64,000 bases of DNA, taken from the NCBI RefSeq assembly GCF_051020985.1, contig NC_135006.1, forward strand, positions 18,307,501 to 18,371,500, in the 5' to 3' direction. Within the stretch, counting starts at the first letter, position 1, and each line of letters starts with the position of its first letter. Of this stretch, positions 35,011 to 47,289 are shown one piece after another. A program made the translations under genes and the position numbers. Source of the stretch: Nomia melanderi. Lineage: Eukaryota > Arthropoda > Insecta > Hymenoptera > Halictidae. The notes beneath the pieces were generated by a model. The model was not told where the DNA came from, searched no databases, and saw nothing but the letters and a program-made list of their open reading frames with translations.

Positions 35011-35264
35011 AAAAGGCACGTGGTCGGTTAAGTACAACGGGATCAGTATGCAGGAACGAGCAACGATAAATCGCTGGCCGAAACGGTTGTTCCACGCGAA
35101 TCGTGTCGAATCACCGGCGATCGAACGAGAAAGTACGGAAGATACAAAAGAAAAAGGACGGAGAAAGAATACACGCTAGAACTACCGTCATCCCGGGTAC
35201 AAAGGAATGGTAAGAGAAATGAGCCGCGGGTACGGTTAGTCGAGAGTAACCGAGTGTGTTTCGT
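27618..35264. other. Intergenic DNA between two convergent genes, repeat-rich
   Basis: This stretch lies between the 3' end of the plus-strand tetraspanin and the 3' end of minus-strand SNAP-25. I find no supported gene. It contains a GC-rich island at about 28,020-28,330 and a poly-T of about 16 at 28,976-28,992. CT tracts lie at about 29,519-29,573, 33,511-33,562 and 34,295-34,341, with TA-rich DNA at about 29,150-29,370 and 29,620-29,720. A GTAT run is at about 33,205-33,231, a GTTT run at about 33,994-34,034 and a GAAA run at about 34,972-35,010. Confidence 0.55.
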
Positions 35265-35283
35265 ATGGTCGATGACTGCTGGT

Positions 35284-35289
35284 TTTATT
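35284..35289 (-). promoter_or_regulatory. Candidate poly(A) signal for the distal SNAP-25 last exon
   Basis: AATAAA on the minus strand, about 185 bases after the stop codon of the distal last exon. It would give a short 3' untranslated region that contains the (AAC)n tract at 35,321-35,374. Confidence 0.5.
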
Positions 35290-35320
35290 GTAGACGCTGG
35301 TGTTGTAGTTTCTGTTGTAT

Positions 35321-35321
35321 C

Positions 35322-35374
<53 letters not shown>
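35321..35374 (-). repeat. (AAC)n tract in the presumed 3' UTR of the distal SNAP-25 isoform
   Basis: About 18 uninterrupted triplets (GTT on the plus strand, AAC/CAA in the transcript). It lies between the stop codon at 35,475 and the candidate poly(A) signal at 35,284, so the repeat would be transcribed in the mature message of this isoform. Confidence 0.8.
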
Positions 35375-35377
<3 letters not shown>

Positions 35378-35474
35378 TGGTAGTTGTTCGATGTGATAGT
35401 GGTAATGGTGGTAGTGGTGATGATATTATTGGTGCTGTTGGTGGCCGACGGGGTGCGGGTGGTCGAGAGTGGCC

Positions 35475-35537
35475 TTACTTGAGTAGCTGATGGGCTCGCT
35501 CGTTGGCCACCTTTATCCTCGTCTCGTTCGATTCGCC
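35475..35537 (-). CDS. Snap25: SNAP-25 alternative last exon, distal (K/E/Q version)
   Basis: Encodes the final 20 residues GESNETRIKVANERAHQLLK followed by TAA. It joins in phase 0 after the Lys that ends the 39,314-39,587 exon. The acceptor is strong: TTTCTTTTTTTGGCACGCAG. These residues form the C-terminal turns of the second SNARE helix (Qc), the part that zippers last next to the membrane. It differs from the proximal version at three positions (Lys for Ala, Glu for Gln, Gln for Ala), and synonymous third positions differ too, so both copies look maintained by selection. Compared with Drosophila SNAP-25 (GESNEARIAVANQRAHQLLK, from memory), the Lys and Glu are the novel residues. Confidence 0.93.
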   Translation of the reverse strand, partial: GESNETRIKVANERAHQLLK

Positions 35538-36203
35538 CTGCGTGCCAAAAAAAGAAACAAACGAAAGATCGTAACCCAAACTCAGCCGTGTAGGTATCGG
35601 AGGATTCATGGTTTTGGTCGGTCTTGGTTACTTCCTATGTGTCAAGTCACTGCGTTTCGACGTCGTTTGCTACCCCCAACCCTTCGCAGACCAGACCACC
35701 TTTCCGTAACGAGGATATCGTGCAAGACTTCGAAGAAACGAATCTTTCGCTTAACGTCGTTACCGTTCGAGTAACCATTCAAACGGAACAAATTCTCGGC
35801 TCGACCCGAGGGACGATATCGGAAGCAACGTTTCGTCTGCGAAGGGTTGAGCTTCTTCGTCCCCGTCTTTTCTTCTCGATAGGTTGTACAGTGGTCGCGA
35901 ACGACGACGATGACAGCGACGACGACGATCCTGCGGGGTTTCATCCGACAAATAAGATTCCAAAGGGTTAAACACGATACCATCGTACGTGTGGATATAG
36001 GCGCTGTCGATCAAAGCCTCGAGATCGCCTTTTTCCGCTCGTTGATCCGTTGTCACGGTCGAATCGAGCCGTTGCCGAACGTAATCGGTATATTCCCCTA
36101 GACGCAATTGCGTTCAATTCGTCGACAGAGAGAGAGAGAGCGGCCGATCTCGAAGCTCCGACGACAGCTGAACGTGTACGTAGACATAATAATAGTAATA
36201 ATC

Positions 36204-36256
<53 letters not shown>

Positions 36257-37102
36257 CGTGGAGCTACCGTAGAAACCAGGTGGACGACACCAACGGCAAA
36301 GAAGATGACGCGGTTACAGGGGGTACAGAACTGGACGGCGTGTAGGAGGTAGCTAAGTACGCGAAACGTGATTCGTCGACGTTGGAACTATCGACGAGTC
36401 CAAATTCTTCGCTTACAGTCCCTTACACCTATCGCCACTGTACACGTCCTCCTTGCCGTCTGCGCGCTACCGTTCGGTCGAATCGTTTACACTTTCACGC
36501 GTTGCTTTCCGATCCGATTGTATCTGAACTGCGAGCGTCGGAGATATCGTGATCCTTTGCCAATTCTTTCGTTAGAAAAATAAGGATTCGTGATTCTTGA
36601 TCGATCGTCGCGCTGCAAAATTAAAGGTTCCTGATCTTCCGTCAACGGTCCCGCTCGAAAATCGGAGATTCGCGATCCTCCGTCAGCTCCGCGGCGGGAA
36701 AGGCCAAAGTTCCACGGTCCACGAACCGATCCAAGATTCGTCGACGGTAGCGCGCAACGGCGGCGAATCGATTTACCGAATAACTTCCAGCCGAAAGCGC
36801 GCTCGAGGTTGCTCGGACTCGCGAAACGGTTCCAACGTCAACGACGCGTGTAACGAGTCGACGCGCGATCGGGAGCAACTCGACGATGATTCGTTCGTTG
36901 TAGCAGAAACAGGTGGTGGAGATCGAGTTGGAGACAATACAACGAGTTGGGTGGTTGACGGTTGGGTTGGTGGCGGTGTCCGACCGACGACGAGAAGGCA
37001 GAAGAGGGGTTTTCGTGGTGGGCGTGTGTGAGCGTATCTTTTTTCATTTTTAATTATGTATATATATATATATATATATATAGATCATCATCGTATAAAT
37101 AA

Positions 37103-37133
<31 letters not shown>

Positions 37134-37312
37134 TATATGTAGGTAGATGTTACTATACTGGAGCCGGTGTATAATATATAACTCGACTATCTTTTTTTGT
37201 GCTTTTCGTTACTCTGTTTTTTCTCTGTTTTTTCTCTTTTTTGGTTTTCTGTTGTTTTTTGGTTTTTTTGGGGGGCTCGGAGGAGACGGGTACGTGGGCA
37301 GAGAGACGCATT
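35538..37312 (-). other. DNA between the two alternative SNAP-25 last exons
   Basis: In the distal isoform this is intron; in the proximal isoform its start is 3' untranslated region. It contains a TAA triplet run at about 36,204-36,255, TA tracts at about 37,056-37,082 and 37,103-37,128, and an ATTAAA on the minus strand at about 37,050 that could serve the proximal exon. A 144-codon plus-strand frame at 36,597-37,031 has no recognisable domain and is regarded as chance. Confidence 0.5.
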
Positions 37313-37375
37313 TTACTTGAGCAGGGCGTGCGCACGCTGATTCGCCACGGCTATCCTCGTTTCGTTCGACTCGCC
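37313..37375 (-). CDS. Snap25: SNAP-25 alternative last exon, proximal (A/Q/A version)
   Basis: Encodes GESNETRIAVANQRAHALLK and TAA, joined in phase 0 after the 39,314-39,587 exon. The acceptor (CTATGGTAATCCGCAG) has a weaker pyrimidine tract than that of the distal exon, so choice between them could be regulated. It keeps the IAVANQRAH core known from other insects and has Ala where Drosophila has Gln near the end. It is 17/20 identical to the distal version. Because both carry their own stop codon, use of one or the other is alternative splicing coupled to alternative polyadenylation. Confidence 0.93.
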   Translation of the reverse strand, partial: GESNETRIAVANQRAHALLK

Positions 37376-39313
37376 CTGCGGATTACCATAGTTCGGATTT
37401 GGTCAACACAGGTGGCACAGAAAAAGTAGAATCATCAAAAGTTGTAACGTAAAAAATGGCAACAAGTGTACAAGAACAGAGACAGACAGATATATCGTAA
37501 CAATAGAATGAACTCGTATAATACGTAAGTAAAACAGACCAAAGAGAAAAAGATAGGTATAGAACTAAACGAAGGGCGAACAAAGCGTGACCGCGAGCGA
37601 AACGGTGCAATTCCAGCCTTTTTCCCTTCCCTTCCCTTCCCTCCCCATCCCTCTTTCTTTTTCTTTTTCTTTTTCTTTTTCTTTTTCTTTTCCTCCCCGT
37701 TGGATACTCTTTTCTCTTTTCAACAGAATCGTTTCATCTACTTCTCGCACTCCCCTACTCTATTTCCGACTCTATTTTTTCGTTTCTCTCTTTTCTTTAT
37801 ATATCTCTCCCCTTCGCGGTGTCGTAACACAGAGAAGACAGCTCGTGATATAAACAGTGGCAAAACAGAAGAATGACGTTTGTGCGATGACGAGGGGGAA
37901 GTAAAAGGGGCGGCTAGTCGTGCGGTGCACGTGCGTACGCATGCCAAAACGAGGAACGGGACGATCGTCGATCGATGTCCTTCGATCCTCGCGACGATTC
38001 GACCGGGCCGGAGGTTGCTCCGCCACTCGACGATCCTCCCGTCCTCGGAAATAGAAGTTCCGTGCCAATACAGAAGAATGTGTGTACAAGACAATCGAGA
38101 CGGAAGAGAACGTTCTTTCGAATGCGCTCTCCCCGAGCGGAGGGGACGTTCCGGCCTCGTTACGAGCCTCCCGCGACCAGTTTTGCGCTCGATGCTACCT
38201 TTAACCTTTCAACCGCGCGTCTACCGAACGATTCCACAGAAAATTTTATTAACTCTACAACCGACGTGCTTATTGCTCGCGAAATTTCTCGATCCGTTCC
38301 AAGGGAATTATCGCAACTCGCCGTTCTATCGCTATTACCGATTTCAATTACTTTACCTGTTACCAAACGACCTATTACACTGCACGGATTGCAAAGGAAT
38401 TCTGCCGATGGGTCGAAACGAGCTTCGCGGGCCTACGATCGATAAAGCAATCTCGAAATCGCGCGATCTCGGAAGGAGAACTCTCGTAACGTGTCCGGCA
38501 GCGATTCTCCGCGTTATCGAGGCACAAGACCACGGGGGGAAGGGGGTTGGAAGGTGCTGAACGAACCGGAGGGAACGCGAGTTCGTAACGACGCGTTGCC
38601 CATCGTCGGCGGCCAGAGATCTCTCGCGATCAGACACGCTCGTCGCGAGCCTCGAACGAACGGAAGCCCACGGCTTCTCGCTCGTCCCCGTTGGTCAAGG
38701 GGGATGAAATCGACGGGGCCATGGTAGAAAGCGAAAGCGACGACGAAAAGGTGTGTTGTGCATCGCTCTGAGCGCGTGCATCGTGAGATAGAAAAACTCC
38801 ACGCATGCTCCGTGGAAGAGAAAAAATATATAGCGGAGCTAAGTCGTTCGCGGATCGCGTCGGACTCCTTCTTTCGCGGCGATCCTTTTCCTTGCGGAGC
38901 TTGCTCTCTCTTCGAATACGCGCCGATTCGGTCCTTCTAACCTCTTTTATTTCTTTTAAAGAGAAAAGTATAGATTCCGAGTGTCACGAAAATTCAGTCA
39001 TTTTCTTTGCGAATGATTTGACACGAAACTCTCGAGCCTTTGGTACACCGTTGCTTGTTCTTTCGCGACGTAGACAACTTTCCGGTGACAATCATGTCCA
39101 AGGAATTTGAAAGCGAGCCGCGCGGCGAAATAAAATTATGGTACGCGTCGAATCTTTGAACCGCGGTGCGCAGAATTCGTAGAACGCCGGAGATTCGGAA
39201 ATAGAAAGGAGAAAAGGGAAGAGCAAGCTCCGCGTGTCCGCGACGCGTTCGGCCCGACGTCGTGTCGGCGGCGTGTCGAGGCCGATCGAAGGACGCGCGA
39301 ACCGCCTCCTCAC

Positions 39314-39587
39314 CTTGCGGTTGATCCTGTCGATCTGCCGGTTCTGATTCTCCAGCTCGCTGCCCATATCGATCGCCATGTTTCTCAGATTACCGATCAT
39401 CGTGTTCACCTGGCCCATGTTCTCCTCCATCTCCGTCTCACGGGCGTCGTTCGTGATCTTGCCGATGTAACCGCCCTGCGGGCCGAGCCCGTTCCGATCG
39501 TCCATCACCCGCTGGGGCTGGTTGTTGACCACCTTGCCGTCGTCGTTCCCTTTCCATGTACCTTCATCCTCCTTGAAACTGGCGCTT
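39314..39587 (-). CDS. Snap25: SNAP-25 common exon: linker and most of second SNARE helix
   Basis: A 274-nt exon: one base completing Lys plus 91 codons. It starts SASFKEDEGTWKGNDDGKVV (linker), continues with NNQPQRVMDDRN and GGYIGKITNDARETEMEENM, and ends NLRNMAIDMGSELENQNRQI followed by DRINRK. The Gln in ENQNRQ is the ionic zero-layer residue of the Qc helix. The acceptor is GGGTTTGCAG and the donor GTGAGG. It is followed in phase 0 by either of the two last exons. No second copy of this exon is visible. Confidence 0.97.
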
Positions 39588-40206
39588 CTGCAAACCCAAA
39601 GCGATTAGCAACGTCGCGAAAGCGTCCCGACGCTAACGGTAAACAGTTGTCTTAAAGTTAACCGGCGGTTCGAGCTTTGACTTTAAGCTTTGGCTTTCCG
39701 CTTTGGCTTTCCGCGGTGACCTCGAACGCTTCGAAATTTAACTTCGAAGTCCGGTGATCGACGCTTCGACTTTCGAAAAAGATCGAAGAATCGGAGGAGA
39801 CTCGAGATTTTCGAGTTACAGTTTCAATTTTTCCAGCTGAAGCTCTTACAAACTAAAGTTTGCGCGAAATCTAGAATGTCCAATTCGAACTTCCACTTAA
39901 GCTTAAAGTTCAAAGCTTAACGATAGGTGTCTAACGGAGTTTCAACCGTTCGCGGAGCTACCCGAGTCAGCCGTTGTTTCGTCTTTGCGTTCGAGACGGA
40001 TCGAGTCCGGTTGTAAGTTTCGCGAGTCGAAAGGGACGGTCCGCGGAAAGTGAAAACCCGCGCGAGGAAAGTTGTGTCGCGGCCCAAAGAGCCTCGTGTC
40101 CCGTGGTGTCGGAGCGAGAGGACTGTTCGGTTCGAGTAAAGGCTGTAATAGAAGGCACGAGGCGTCGAGAGAGGTGTTAAGGTAAAGCGATCCGGGACAG
40201 CCCTAC
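39588..40206 (-). other. SNAP-25 intron with degenerate CTTTGG/CTTTCC repeats
   Basis: A 619-nt intron between the two common exons. On the plus strand about 39,670-39,715 repeats the unit GCTTTGGCTTTCC and close variants (GCTTTGACTTTAA). I see no exon inside. Confidence 0.6.
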
Positions 40207-40324
40207 TTGTTGCATGGTAGAACGCAGAGACCGCAGCACTTTTCCATTCCGGTGAGGTTTTTCTCGGCCTCCCGCATGTCGGCGTTGATCTGGTCCATGC
40301 CCTCCTCGATTCTGTCCAGTTGCT
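40207..40324 (-). CDS. Snap25: SNAP-25 common exon: rest of first SNARE helix and palmitoylated Cys cluster
   Basis: A 118-nt exon encoding (E)QLDRIEEGMDQINADMREAE and then KNLTGMEKCCGLCVLPCNK. The four cysteines in KCCGLCVLPC are the palmitoylation cluster that anchors SNAP-25 to the plasma membrane. The acceptor is GATGAAACAG, where the first two bases complete the Glu codon begun in the 49-nt exons, and the donor is AACAA|GTAGGG. This is the counterpart of the exon that vertebrates duplicated as 5a/5b. Here it is single, and the neighbouring upstream exon is the one duplicated. Confidence 0.97.
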
Positions 40325-41357
40325 CTGTTTCATCGTACGAGAAGACAGCGTTAAAAACCGTTCCCAGACCCGAGTTTCGGTTTGCGGCACGCCGAAAGGG
40401 AACGGACAGCACGGGAACTCAAACTATACTGCTCTCTACTGTACGCACGCGTGTCTTACTCAACGAAAACAAAGAAATCATTGGGAAATCAACTCGAACC
40501 AACGGAACTCAACGAAGAAGGAAACTGAAAACGCTGTCCGCGTTCCCTTTCGAGGACGTAATCTCGTTAAAAACCGATCTGGACCGTCGTTCTCCGAGGA
40601 TTCGAGGAACAGGATGCTCTGTTTCATCGGTTGCCGAAAAATAGTCGTTTCCCACGTGGAAACCGATCGAAGAATGGAGACGCAGCTTGCCGGATCCCGT
40701 TCCTCGATCCCCCAACGACGACCAGAGATCTAAACCGTGCGGGGAGACGTCGAGAGCATCGCAATGTGCTTGGAAAAGATTGCCGATTCGTTGAAATTTC
40801 GAGTTTCTCAACTACAGACTTTTCTCAGAGATCGACAAATTCCTACATAAAAGTCATTCAAATCCCGGGAGACATATTTTTCTAATGAATTTCTAACGAT
40901 ATTCAAAGCTAGGCTTAACATCTCGAGAAAGACTAGGGAAACTTTGTCCGAAAGCAGCTTCCAGCCGCACCTTTCGCCGTTCGCTGGCTCGCAGCGTCGC
41001 GCAAAGTGCATTCCTGCAATATTCAGGCGCGATCGGTGCGCGACGGAGTCGCTGGAAGTACGCTAACTAATCGTATCGCTTTCGACGATGCCTCTCGACG
41101 ATGCCTCTCGACGAACGGGTCCCCGGCGAAACGTGAAAATAACCGAAAAACGAGTGCAACGGGAGTGCAACAGCTAAGCAAAAGAGTCTCCCTGCTAAGG
41201 GTTCCAAGTCCTAAGATCGGGTGAGTAGCTTCTGTAATGTACTGGCTTGTATATACGGTGGGTAAATATATATATATATATATTCTAAAGGGTAGACTGG
41301 CCAAGTATAATCAAAATTACGAATCGAACCAAGTATATATGCTTCGACGGGTAGGCA

Positions 41358-41394
<37 letters not shown>

Positions 41395-43398
41395 ATAGAA
41401 AGAGAGCATCTGTCTCGTGTGACGTACTCGACCAACAGGTGTACATATATATATATACATACATATATATGTAATAAACAGATTATACATACATACATAC
41501 ATATATATATATATATAGATAGACAGGTATGTATATATACGTATATATACATATATATATATATGTTAAAAAAAAAGTATAACAGTAGTTGCAAGTATAT
41601 AGGTGGTATATAATTGACTTACACCGTGCCGGTAGTGACGGAGAGAGAGGCGTATAAAACGTGGTGCGCGTGTCGTGCGACCCGAGATTACATCTGTATT
41701 TACCCTTTCGCACGTTACTTTTGTTTGTTACTTTATGTTTTTGTTTATGTTCATTTTTTGGTTCGTTGTTTATCCTACTTTCGCACGTTTGTATATACTT
41801 TTTTCTATTGCGTTTTTTCTCTTTAGAGAATTGCTGTTGTAGTAGTTGTTGTAGTAGCTGTTGTAGTTGTTGTACAATCCCTTTCATCTGTTTCTGTTTT
41901 GTCTACTTGTTTCTGTTTCGCTTCTACCGTTACAAAGCTCACACCTTTCCGCTTATAGATTTCATGTTTTATTGTTTTGTCTGTTCTCTCTGTTTTTTGT
42001 TCGTTCGCCTTCGTGAGATCACGGTAAAGAATCACGGTAGGAGAAAGAGAGAAACATTTACGCACACGTATACGTACGTATATGTGTATATATATATATA
42101 TATATTTCGGTTGTATATATATACATACATACATACGTATACATATGTAAAGAAAAAGAAAGAGTTCACGGAGTCGAGAGTTTAAGGAGGAAGCAGGCGG
42201 AGAACGATAGGATGCAGAAGAACAGAAACCAAAAGAGAGAGAGAGAGAGTTATTTGTTTGTTAACGAAGAGATAGGCAAGTGTACACACAGGAAGAAAAA
42301 GAGAGAGGCAGGCGAACAGAGACAGCGGAGAGAAGAGAGAGAGAGAGAGTAAAAGAACAAAGAGAAAAACGGAGAAGGTGCTGGAAACAGAAGTGAGCAG
42401 AGCGAGAGAATTTGATGATCGAAAATCAACGAGCGGGAAGCTGTCGAAGTGGGATAGGCCAGTGAAGGACACGCGAAGGAGAAAGTTTGAAAAGAAAGTA
42501 AATCGATGATCTGAGCGGCGTGGCTGGTGAAGAGATGTTCGGGGAACGAATTCGGTGGTACCGTATGGTGCTTCTCATCGGGTATTACTATCGAATCGTT
42601 GTTTGGTTAGTGCTGGCTCGGTGGTTACCTGGAACCCCGTTTTTTCGAATCCGGCTCGACGGAAACGCGCAGTCATTTTCATTGCAAAATCATCGGTTGA
42701 AATCGGATCGAAATTGAAATTGCGAATGCAATTTAATACTGTGCTCCGATCGTTTATTTCAGAATAGAATTTATACTATAAGTACATTACGAATAATCAT
42801 GGGAAATGTTAAAATCGGTAGACAATGGAATGAAACTAATTCGAAATGTGTTCTTCGTAGTTTGAAAATTGAGATTTCCGCAATAAACGCTAACTATCGT
42901 GAAAAGTGAACCGGAAGTCCGGCTAAACGGGATTCCAGCGTAAAACTAAGAAGAGTTCGATGGAAGAAGAGGGGGTTTCATTTTGCAGAGTGTCTGGACG
43001 ATATTACACGCAAGAATCGAGTGTCGTGTGCGCGCATACGCGACATCTATACGCGCAGGAAGCGGTCAACGGATCCGCGCACGTGTAGAGGTCGTGTATG
43101 GCCGGGTGGATATGGTATATATATATATATATAAGAATCAAGATACACAGAAAATTTCGTCGATCGTTTTGCTTTTCTTGTGTCGGTTACACACGCACAT
43201 ATATAAATATATACGTACGCAGAATCGTACCGAGAGAGAACGCGATCGATCGGAAACTGAAACGCTGATCGAAAATCGTTTTCTTCTCGTCCATGTTCCG
43301 CGTAGGTATAGACAAATATATATATACATGTATGGTTGTATAAAAAATATAAAAGTTTGAGTATATATATTTGTATGTCTAGATTTGTGATGGCTTAC
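40325..43398 (-). other. SNAP-25 intron, TA-rich
   Basis: A 3.1 kb intron between the third alternative 49-nt exon and the common exon. It is rich in TA/GTA repeats at about 41,263-41,283, 41,358-41,395, 41,445-41,570 and 42,086-42,135. A GA-rich stretch lies at about 42,230-42,350. No further copy of a SNAP-25 exon was found by eye. Confidence 0.55.
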
Positions 43399-43447
43399 CG
43401 CCTTGCTCGTCCAGCATTACGAGGGTTTTCATCCCGACCTCGTGGCT
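43399..43447 (-). CDS. Snap25: SNAP-25 alternative 49-nt exon, third copy (SHEVGMKTLVMLDEQG)
   Basis: Encodes SHEVGMKTLVMLDEQG plus the first base of Glu. The acceptor is GCCTGTTTAG and the donor GCG|GTAAGC. The exon covers the middle of the first (Qb) SNARE helix, and the Gln in DEQG is the zero-layer residue, retained. TLVMLDEQGE is the same string as in vertebrate SNAP-25. Ten of 16 residues match the first copy (SKEAGIRTLVALDDQG). Because all copies are 49 nt, including two in one message would shift the frame (49 is not a multiple of 3), so they must be mutually exclusive to keep the protein. Confidence 0.93.
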
Positions 43448-46037
43448 CTAAACAGGCAACCGACCAATATCAGCGGCTGTGTTAACACGTGACCAACAGG
43501 AAGCACCGTCGAAACGCTCCCTCGCTACGCTCCGTTTCTTTTTTCCGTTTTTTCCCTTTTTTCCGTTTTTTCCCTTTTTCTTTTCGAACATTTTTCCGCC
43601 CGTTTTCTCCGTTAGATTTCCCACCTCTACGGTTCAGTTCATCGTAAACTCTGTTCTCTACTTTAATTTGGCTGGTCGCGTTGCACCTTTATTGTACCGG
43701 TGTTTTCATTATACGCGGTTAACCCTTTGCGCTATAATTTAGCCGAGCGAAATCCGGGTCGAATATCTTGCTCGTGATACATTTACGTTTGACCTGAAAT
43801 CGTGACCTCGAGTCTCGCTCGTAATATTTATGTTTCCTCCGAGCGAGACTCGCGAAAGTAGCGCAAGGGGTTAAAGGTCGCCGAGATTTTCCACCTCGGA
43901 CGACGATGTCCCGAAAAGTATCGGTCTACGGGGAGACGTAGGGGGAAAAGGAGAGAAAGCGGGGGATCGATCGCTTCGCCGAATCAAGCTCGATTATATA
44001 CCGAGGATGCTACGAATATTCGTTTTCTTCGTTTCATTGCTTTCTCGTCGGTTCAACGATTTTCCTTTTGACTTTCCTTCGCGTTGTTCGATTCGAAGGT
44101 TCGTTTACGGTCTCTTCGGAGGAGCGAGGGGGCGCGTGACGACGACGATTTCATCCTGATTCATTAATTCTATGCGGGGCTCGGGTCAGGCTCTGCTGGA
44201 GGACCAGGATCATTCGTACACTTGCGTGGCGAGTACAGACGCGCAGGAGAATAGAGAAAGTTGGATTTACCAACTGGAACAGGGGCCTTCAACCCTCGGA
44301 AAGTGGACGTTGCTGGATCGATCGGGGGTGCCTTGGCCCAGTCGCACTTTTCTCGGTGAATTCATTCCGACTTCTGCTTCCGAGCGCGTCGGCTCTTCGA
44401 TTCTGAATCCATTGTTCGGGCAATTAAACGAGGAATGCTTAGGACGGATCGATTTCGGATTAAAGAATCGAGCCCGGTTTGCATTTCTAAAGGAATCTAT
44501 CGATTCGAAGTTAAAAGCGAAGCCAAGCTTCAATATTCCATCGAGACACCGACGAAGCTTGGAATATTTCGCTCGGAATGAACCCAGACACCGCCCTCCG
44601 AGGATCGACCCTTAATTGCCAAGATTTTAGTGAAACTTCATTAAATTCCATATTTCCTCTATAAACGTTCACACGCTACCGGAATCGGAACTACGAGTCT
44701 AGTGTTTTCGTAGCACTGTATCGACGCAAATAAGGGTCGAACCCTCCGACCGTCGAGGGAAACGATCGACGAGCTCGTCCACCTGGAAAACACGCGTCAT
44801 CTGGTCGCTCCTCCGGTTCGCTTGGGAAGAGCTTTCGAATCTCGCGCGCTTTGCCCGAGTGGCGGGACATTCGAGCGGGCGGAAACAGACGACAGAACCG
44901 GTTCAAGTAGTTCCGATGGAGAAACGATCGACGAAACGAAAAAGCGACGAGATGAGGACGCTAATTGGTAAATCCAACCAATTCGGGAGAACCGGAAGAT
45001 CTAGTCGGGTTGGCTGAAAGGCGGACGGGAGCAGGGATCAATTCGATTGCACGTCGATCTGTGAAATTGCCAAGATCAGTTACAGATTAGAGACAGATTT
45101 ACAAAAAACAAAAAAAAAAAGAGAGAGACAGAGAGAGAGAGAGAGAGAAAGAGAGAATGAATCGCACTGACATATTATTGCTAGATGGGACGTTTAACGC
45201 TCGAGCGAAGGTACAACTCCGCTTTCGAGGGGCTCGCCTCTGGCGAGTGATCGGAGAGATCGAAGGGTCGATGCTCGTGACCGCGGATGATGGGGGAGAG
45301 AACGATGAACAACTGGAGAATACGATCGAATGATCCGAATCGAGTTAGCGGCGAACAGAGTTGGCCGGAGTGTCATTCGACTAGACACTGACACTAATGA
45401 TTAACACTGATTAGAAGCTGTCGGACTCTCAGAATTCTGTTTCTCGATATATTACCGCTAGGTAACGATTTAATCGATATTTCATTAATGATGAGCGCAA
45501 ACGGTTTAAATACTGTCTTCGATTCGATTGCAGGTTACTCTGGGATTTCGAATGTGAAATTTCCAAGGTATTCTAGAGAAATAGCGTCAACTGTTCATTC
45601 TAAACGCGATCGAATGACACTTTGGCAAATCCTGGTGGCGAGCTTGGGGAGCGCGATGGCGATGATGCGAGAAGTAAGTAACTGACATGTTAAAAACAGG
45701 AGCAAGACGAGAGGCAGAAGCAGATTAAAAAGGAAGAGAAGAATACGCTTTCGTATTATTATTAGCTAGGCAGCAGTAGTATTATTAATATATTGTTCCA
45801 GTGTAGGCACTCAGAGTACCGTGGCGCTGTAAGATACAGAATTAGAAGGTTGCTTCAGCTATAGGACAGAAAAAGAGATCAAGAACCAGAGATAAACGGG
45901 CGACACGAGCTCTCCTGAGAAACCGGAAATCGTTATACAGGTATATGTGGTCCGTGTGTTGCCTGACCGCGTCCTCGTCGTCCTCGTCGTCCTTGTCGTC
46001 CTTGTCGTCCTCGTCGTCCTCGTCGTCCTCGTCGTCC

Positions 46038-46069
<32 letters not shown>

Positions 46070-47289
46070 ATGGTCAAATCATCGTGAAACTATCCCCCGA
46101 AATTCTCGGAAGAAGACTTCAACCGTTTCAGTGCCAACGAAAGACTCTCTTCGTTTCACTGAATTTTCAAAGGAATCTACAGAATCCTCGATTACAAGTT
46201 ACATTATTATCGTATCTAGACGATGCTCGTGAGACATTCGAAAACAAAATTGTTTCTCGAAAATTTGTCGAAACTGTGGTATCGTACGTGAGTATTCAGC
46301 ACTGAAACGGTTCATTCGATAGAATATTCTTTAACGAGAAACTATTGGGTTGAATGATAAATAATCGTCATCATAAATTCAAGTGTAATTGTGTCAACTC
46401 TACGGTTGTATTCTTCGCGAAGGAAATTTTGTTGCAATTTGAGAATTTGTATTATTATATCGTACATGATTCGTCGGACGTTACTGCCGAATAAACATTG
46501 CTTTAGGAATCGACTTATGACTCAACCCCATATTTCCCATCGAACGTGACTACATGTCAAAGTGTGTCTTGTTCACCGCTCCGGTCCCGTCGATACTCCT
46601 TCGAAAGTGTACGATACGAACGTCTAACTTTCCCTTTTTTCTCCACTCGTTAACCGAGGCTCACGAACACGAGGAAAAACACGGAGAGACGATCCTCGGC
46701 TAAACTGACGCGCCAGTTATCCAGAATGATTTTAGTTCATCGAATTGATCAACCAAGAAAACGTCAAAGAAATTCCATCCAATTCGAATAAGAAACCAAT
46801 CGAATACTTTAATCTTAAGACATTCGAAAAGCAGACTAAAGAGTCAGAGAAAATAAGGGAAACTATCGTTGAATGAAATAATATCGTTCGATCCGTGGAT
46901 CGTTCTCTCGCCAACGTTTCTCCCGTGTGTTCTCGTCACTTTGTCACTGTTCTCGGCTATCGTTATTTTCCTTCTCTAACGTCTAAACACGACGCGCGCG
47001 TTATTCCGAAATTCTCTTTCGCATCGTCTCGATGAAGACTCGTTCACTCGAGAATCAGAGAATCAGAGAATCGACGCGAATCGTTCTCGTTTCGATACTT
47101 TTCTCGAATTTTCCTTCCTTTCTTTCTGTTTCCTTTTCATTTCTTTTCTTGTTCGTTCGCGTTTCTTTGGTATATATATATATGTTACTGACAATTCACA
47201 TCGGATATTTCGAATGATTTGACTTTTAAATTGCTAGTTGATATTTTTTGTTTCTTTTTGTTGGGCATATTGCTGAGGGAACTGCTTAC
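43448..47289 (-). other. SNAP-25 intron between third and second alternative exons
   Basis: A 3.8 kb intron. About 43,540-43,583 holds a repeated CCGTTTTTTCCCTTTTTT unit (GGGAAAAAACGGAAAAAA in the transcript), roughly 95-135 nt upstream of the third alternative exon. A GA run lies at about 45,117-45,154 and GTC/GTCCTC triplets at about 45,970-46,067. The 147-codon plus-strand frame at 44,172-44,615 has no known domain and is antisense to the intron. Confidence 0.5.

Noticed and set aside
44172..44615. 147-codon plus-strand frame inside a SNAP-25 intron
   Set aside because: No known domain and antisense to the gene; length possible by chance.
45859..46232. Thr/Arg and Ser-rich frames
   Set aside because: Translations of GTC/GTCCTC triplet repeats.
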